Part shown: piece by piece, positions 61,165-64,000 of the stretch
How the letters are laid out: every line of letters begins with the position of its first letter
Position numbering within the stretch: the first letter of the stretch is position 1
NCBI RefSeq assembly: GCF_030269365.1
Contig: NZ_BSTF01000023.1
Location: forward strand, 1-64,000
Reading direction: 5' to 3'
Source: Lentzea sp. NBRC 102530
GTDB taxonomy: Bacteria; Actinomycetota; Actinomycetes; Mycobacteriales; Pseudonocardiaceae
DNA length: 64,000 nt
Made by a program: the position numbers and the translations under genes
The notes under the pieces: model-generated
What the model was told of the DNA's origin: nothing
The model's input: the letters and a program-made list of their open reading frames with translations, nothing else
The model's database searches: none

Positions 61165-61701
61165 GTGGAGAGCCTCGGCACCCGAGAGGTGTACGCAAAC
61201 CCGTGGATGACCGTTCGCGAGGACGAGATCCGGCGCGCTGACGGTTCGAGCGGTATCTACGGCGTGATCGACAAGCCCGACTTCGCGCTGGTCATCCCGC
61301 TCGACGGCGAACGCGTCCGGCTCGTCGAGCAGTTCCGGTACCCGATCGGCCTGCGCCGCTGGGAGTTCCCCCAGGGCACCGCTCCCGACCGCGCCGACGT
61401 GGACCCGTTGCAACTCGCCGCGCGCGAGCTGCGCGAGGAGACCGGGTTGCGCGCCGGGCGGATGACGTCGCTGGGGCTGCTCGACGTCGCGCCGGGCATG
61501 TCGTCGCAGCGCGGGCACGTGTACCTCGCCACGGAACTCACCGAGGGCTTCCACGAACGGGAGCACGAGGAGCAGGACATGCGCTCGGCGTGGTTCCCGC
61601 GCGCGTCGTTCGAGGCGATGATCGCGAAGGGCGAGATCACCGACGCCCAGTCGATCGCCGCCTACACGCTCCTCCTGCTGCACGAACACTCCCAGCCCTA
61701 G
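61165..61701 (+). CDS. NUDIX hydrolase
   Basis: 178 residues of the ADP-ribose-pyrophosphatase class: SGIYGVIDKPDFALVIPLDGERVRLVEQFRYPIGLRRWEFPQG, then a Nudix box whose second half LAARELREETGL is intact. The first half is unusual: 15 rather than 13 residues separate its Gly from the RE pair. The GTG at 61165 is 7 bases after TACGGT, a possible -10 of a leaderless transcript. It likely hydrolyses a nucleotide sugar or ADP-ribose. The stop shares a CTAG with the convergent regulator. Confidence 0.85.
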   Translation: MESLGTREVYANPWMTVREDEIRRADGSSGIYGVIDKPDFALVIPLDGERVRLVEQFRYPIGLRRWEFPQGTAPDRADVDPLQLAARELREETGLRAGRMTSLGLLDVAPGMSSQRGHVYLATELTEGFHEREHEEQDMRSAWFPRASFEAMIAKGEITDAQSIAAYTLLLLHEHSQP

Positions 61702-62615
61702 CGCTGGAACGCCGTCCGGTAGCTCTGCGGTGAGGTGCCGGCGATCCGCTTGAACCTGTCGCGGAACGCCGTCGCCGACCCGAACCCGACCCTGCTCGCG
61801 ATCAGCTCCACCGGCTCCTTCGTGGTCTCGAGCAGGTGCTGCGCCTGCCGGACGCGTGCCCGGTGCAGCCACTGCAACGGCGTCGTGCCGGTCTGCTCGC
61901 GAAAGCGCCGGTTCAACGTGCGCGTGCTCATGCCGGCCTGCCGCGCCAGGTCCTCCAGCGTCAGCTCCCGCGCCGCGTTGGCCTCCATCCACCGCAGCAA
62001 CGGTTCGAGCTCCACCCCTTGCGGCGCAACGGGTGGCGTGACGATGAACTGGGCCTGCCCGCCTTCTCTCTCCAGGGGCATCACGGCGTGCCGCGCCGCG
62101 TCGGCGGCCACTGCGGACCCGTGGTCGCGCCGGATCATGTGCAGGCACAGGTCAAGCCCGGCAGCCGCGCCCGCGGACGTGAGGAACTGCCCGTTGTCGA
62201 CGTAGAGCACGTCCGGGTCGACCTCCAGCGCCGGGAACCGTCGGGCCAGCTCCTGCGCGCCCAGCCAGTGCGTGGTCACCCGCAGCCCGTCGAGCAGCCC
62301 GGTCGCCGCGAACACGAACGCCCCCGTGCAGATCGACGCTATCCGCGCGCCTCGCGCCGCCGCCTGCCGCAGCGCTTCGATCAACGGCTTCGGCACGACC
62401 ATCCCCGGGTCGTGCCCCGGCAGCACGATCGTGTCCACTTCGGACAACAACTCCAAGCCGTGCGGCACCTTGATCGCGAAGCAGCCCGCGTCGACCGTCC
62501 TCTTCGGACCGCAGACGCGCACCCGGTACCGCCCGGCCCAGTTGAACGCGTCGACCGGCGTCGCGAAGTCGAACGGGACGACGCTGTCCATCGCTACCAC
62601 TGCCACCTCGTGCAC
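61698..62615 (-). CDS. GlxA family regulator (DJ-1-like domain plus AraC HTH)
   Basis: About 305 residues: an N-terminal DJ-1/PfpI-like domain (VAVVAMDSVVPFDFATPVDAF, ASICTGAFVFAATGLL with the elbow Cys) and a C-terminal AraC domain with two helix-turn-helices (LTLEDLARQAGMSTRTLNRRF and PVELIASRVGFGSATAFRDRFKR). It is divergent from a stand-alone DJ-1-like gene whose ribosome site overlaps an 11-bp inverted repeat, a probable target. The GTG at 62615 is used; starts at 62621, 62624 or 62657 are possible. Confidence 0.88.
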   Translation of the reverse strand: MHEVAVVAMDSVVPFDFATPVDAFNWAGRYRVRVCGPKRTVDAGCFAIKVPHGLELLSEVDTIVLPGHDPGMVVPKPLIEALRQAAARGARIASICTGAFVFAATGLLDGLRVTTHWLGAQELARRFPALEVDPDVLYVDNGQFLTSAGAAAGLDLCLHMIRRDHGSAVAADAARHAVMPLEREGGQAQFIVTPPVAPQGVELEPLLRWMEANAARELTLEDLARQAGMSTRTLNRRFREQTGTTPLQWLHRARVRQAQHLLETTKEPVELIASRVGFGSATAFRDRFKRIAGTSPQSYRTAFQR

Positions 62616-62687
62616 GTCCACCACCGTAGCTGGCGAGAATCCGTTGGAACATGGCATTCCAGCCAGTTCCCCCCGGGATCCGGCCAC

Positions 62688-62717
62688 CCTACGGTTTCGA
62701 TCACCGGAAACCGTAGG
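62688..62717. promoter_or_regulatory. Operator-like inverted repeat over the DJ-1 gene ribosome site
   Basis: CCTACGGTTTC (62688-62698) and GAAACCGTAGG (62707-62717) are perfect 11-base complements with an 8-base spacer. The right arm overlaps AGGAG (62715-62719), the ribosome site of the gene starting at 62725. It fits an operator for the divergent regulator or an RNA hairpin hiding the ribosome site. Confidence 0.6.
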
Positions 62718-62724
62718 AGTCGCA

Positions 62725-63303
62725 GTGAAAGCTCAAGTGGTGTTGTTCGACGGCTTCGACCCGTTGGACGTGATCGGCCCGTACGAGACGCTGACCGCGG
62801 GCGGGATCCCGGCCGAGCTGGTGACCGTCGAGGGAGCCCGCGAAGTGCCTGCGGGCTTGGGCCTGCTGTCTCTGAAGGCGACCGCGCGGCTCGATCCGGG
62901 AGCCGGGCTCGTCGTGGTTCCCGGTGCGGCGGCCCTGCGAGACGACGAGGTGTTCGACCTGCTCACCGCGGGTGCCGCCACGGTCGGTCCGGCGCTGAAG
63001 GACACGAGCGGGATCATCGCGACCGTCTGCGGTGGCTCGCTGCTGCTGGCCATCGCCGGCCTGATCAAGGGCCGCAACGCCACCACCAACCACCTCGGCC
63101 TGCAAGCGCTGGAGTCCATGGGCGTCAACGCCGTCCGCGCGCGGATCGTCGACGACGGCGACCTCGTCACCGCCGCCGGTGTCACCTCCGGCGTCGACCT
63201 CGGCCTGCACCTGCTCGAACGCCTGGCCGGCGCGCACAAGGCCGTGGAGATCGAGGAGCTGTTCGCCCACGAGCGCCGCGGCACCGCGTGGAGGGCCGCG
63301 TGA
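62725..63303 (+). CDS. DJ-1/PfpI family protein
   Basis: 192 residues of the DJ-1/PfpI superfamily: VVLFDGFDPLDVIGPYETL at the N-terminus and the nucleophile elbow TVCGGSLLLAIAGLI (Cys near residue 102), followed by a conserved HLGLQALESMG. Members are isonitrile hydratases, glyoxalases or chaperone-like proteins; the activity cannot be chosen here. The GTG start has AGGAG five bases upstream, and the stop overlaps the next gene (GTGA). Probably controlled by the divergent GlxA/AraC regulator. Confidence 0.87.
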   Translation: MKAQVVLFDGFDPLDVIGPYETLTAGGIPAELVTVEGAREVPAGLGLLSLKATARLDPGAGLVVVPGAAALRDDEVFDLLTAGAATVGPALKDTSGIIATVCGGSLLLAIAGLIKGRNATTNHLGLQALESMGVNAVRARIVDDGDLVTAAGVTSGVDLGLHLLERLAGAHKAVEIEELFAHERRGTAWRAA

Positions 63304-63707
63304 GCAAGCTGTTCCTCTCCCTGCACGTCCTCGCGGCCATCATCGCGATCGGCCCGGTCACCGTCGCCGCCAGCATGTTCCCGAAGGCCGTGACCACCCC
63401 CGGCAACCCCGAACTGCTGCACCGCATCTGCCGCGTCTACGCGCTCATCGGCATCTCGGTGCCGGTGTTCGGGTTCGCGACGGCCGGCGTGATGGGCGTG
63501 ACCGGCCACCCCTGGGTGATCGTGTCGATCGCGCTCACCACCGCCGCCGCGTTCGTGCTGGCGCTGAAGATCCTGCCCGGCCAGGAGAAGGCGCTGAAGA
63601 CCAAGGACGTCAAGCACCTCGCCGTGTACACGGGGATCTTCAACCTGCTGTGGGCCGCCGTCACCGTGCTGATGATCCTGCGACCCGGCTCGACGACCGG
63701 CGCCTAG
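63300..63707 (+). CDS. DUF2269-like membrane protein
   Basis: A 135-residue membrane protein with four helices (LFLSLHVLAAIIAIGPVTVAAS, YALIGISVPVFGFATAGVMG, WVIVSIALTTAAAFVLALKIL, YTGIFNLLWAAVTVLMILR). The layout of the first and second helices resembles DUF2269-type proteins. The GTG start overlaps the DJ-1 gene stop, so the two genes are coupled. Function unknown. The stop shares CTAG with the convergent SDR gene. Confidence 0.7.
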   Translation: MSKLFLSLHVLAAIIAIGPVTVAASMFPKAVTTPGNPELLHRICRVYALIGISVPVFGFATAGVMGVTGHPWVIVSIALTTAAAFVLALKILPGQEKALKTKDVKHLAVYTGIFNLLWAAVTVLMILRPGSTTGA

Positions 63708-64000
63708 CGTTGGCTCACCGGCCGCACCACGATCTCGTTGACGTCGACGGACTCGGGCTGCGAGATCGCGTACGCGATGGCGTCACCGATGGCGGACGCC
63801 GGCAGCGCGATCTTGCGGAAGTCCTCCATCAGCTCGGCCGCGAAGTCCTCGGTGATCGTGTCGGCGAGCTCGGACTCCGTGACACCGGGCGAGATCACCG
63901 TGACGCGCAGGTCGTCGCGTTCCTGCCGCAGTCCCTCGGAGATCGCCCACACCGCGTACTTCGTGGCGCAGTAGACGGCTGCGGTCGGCATGACCATGTG
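63704..64000 (-). CDS. Short-chain dehydrogenase/reductase, C-terminal part (5' end outside window)
   Basis: About 98 residues of an SDR enzyme. The catalytic YCATKYAV (YxxxK) is present near the left edge of the visible part, followed by the cofactor segment VTVISPGVTESELAD and a C-terminal helix region ending in VVRPVSQR. The start, the Gly-rich nucleotide site and the catalytic Ser lie beyond the window. The substrate is unknown. Confidence 0.88.
   Translation of the reverse strand, partial: HMVMPTAAVYCATKYAVWAISEGLRQERDDLRVTVISPGVTESELADTITEDFAAELMEDFRKIALPASAIGDAIAYAISQPESVDVNEIVVRPVSQR

Overview
The window is high-GC DNA with GTG-rich starts, ATGA/GTGA stop-start overlaps and actinobacterial marker genes: NucS, DUF3558 and DUF3817 proteins, SCO6745-like, DUF6230/DUF6114, a DevS/DevR-like pair and the TreS-Mak-GlgB module. 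It is best explained as a chromosomal segment of a Pseudonocardiales-type actinomycete (Lentzea/Saccharothrix/Amycolatopsis-like). The family-level assignment is inference. No rRNA, tRNA, CRISPR array, insertion sequence or prophage was recognised.

Layout. 1-4.1 kb: the end of treS, then maltokinase and glgB (trehalose to alpha-glucan). 4.0-9.6 kb: secreted proteins, with two paralogous HExxH zinc-peptidase lipoproteins flanking a DUF6230/DUF6114/secreted-protein operon. 9.6-15.8 kb: an ArsR-GNAT fusion, a cysteine-less thioredoxin/TPR protein, an SCO6745-like protein, a thiamine-binding-type protein, a MarR regulator, a tandem pair of APH-fold kinases and a DUF3817 protein. 15.9-19.6 kb: a decayed ABC transporter, an unknown gene and a large NB-ARC/LuxR regulator with an N-terminal zinc ribbon. 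19.6-27.2 kb: a mannoside locus (GH92 mannosidase, LacI regulator, mannose-6-phosphate isomerase, sugar ABC transporter) with four related operator-like palindromes. 27.3-31.4 kb: two secreted TAP-type peptidases and a lipoprotein. 31.4-36.1 kb: a surface-polysaccharide locus (DUF2334 deacetylase-like protein, WecB epimerase, membrane GT2 synthase). 36.7-38.9 kb: a DevR/DevS-like two-component system. 39-44.8 kb: acyl-CoA metabolism (MeaB, thiolase, methylmalonyl-CoA epimerase, TetR, crotonyl-CoA carboxylase/reductase). 44.8-49.2 kb: a DivIVA-like coiled-coil protein, phosphatase, acetyltransferase, hydrolase and zinc-ribbon proteins. 49.3-51.1 kb: a double 3-hydroxyacyl-CoA dehydrogenase. 51.7-54.0 kb: dhaKLM, with DhaM fused to HPr. 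54.1-56.7 kb: a siderophore-binding lipoprotein behind an iron-box-like site, and an aldehyde dehydrogenase. 56.7-60 kb: a DUF3558 lipoprotein and a solute:sodium symporter with a small partner. 60-64 kb: a zinc-ribbon/L7-L12-like protein, NucS, NUDIX, a GlxA/AraC regulator divergent from a DJ-1-like protein, and a partial SDR.

The most unusual non-coding feature is a pair of 123-nt palindromic elements (36259-36381 and 51360-51482). Their arms differ by compensatory base changes, which points to a conserved structured RNA or a palindromic repeat family. A second 39-nt repeat (21932 and 51320) abuts one of them. A shared 18-bp palindrome precedes three CoA- or aldehyde-metabolism genes.
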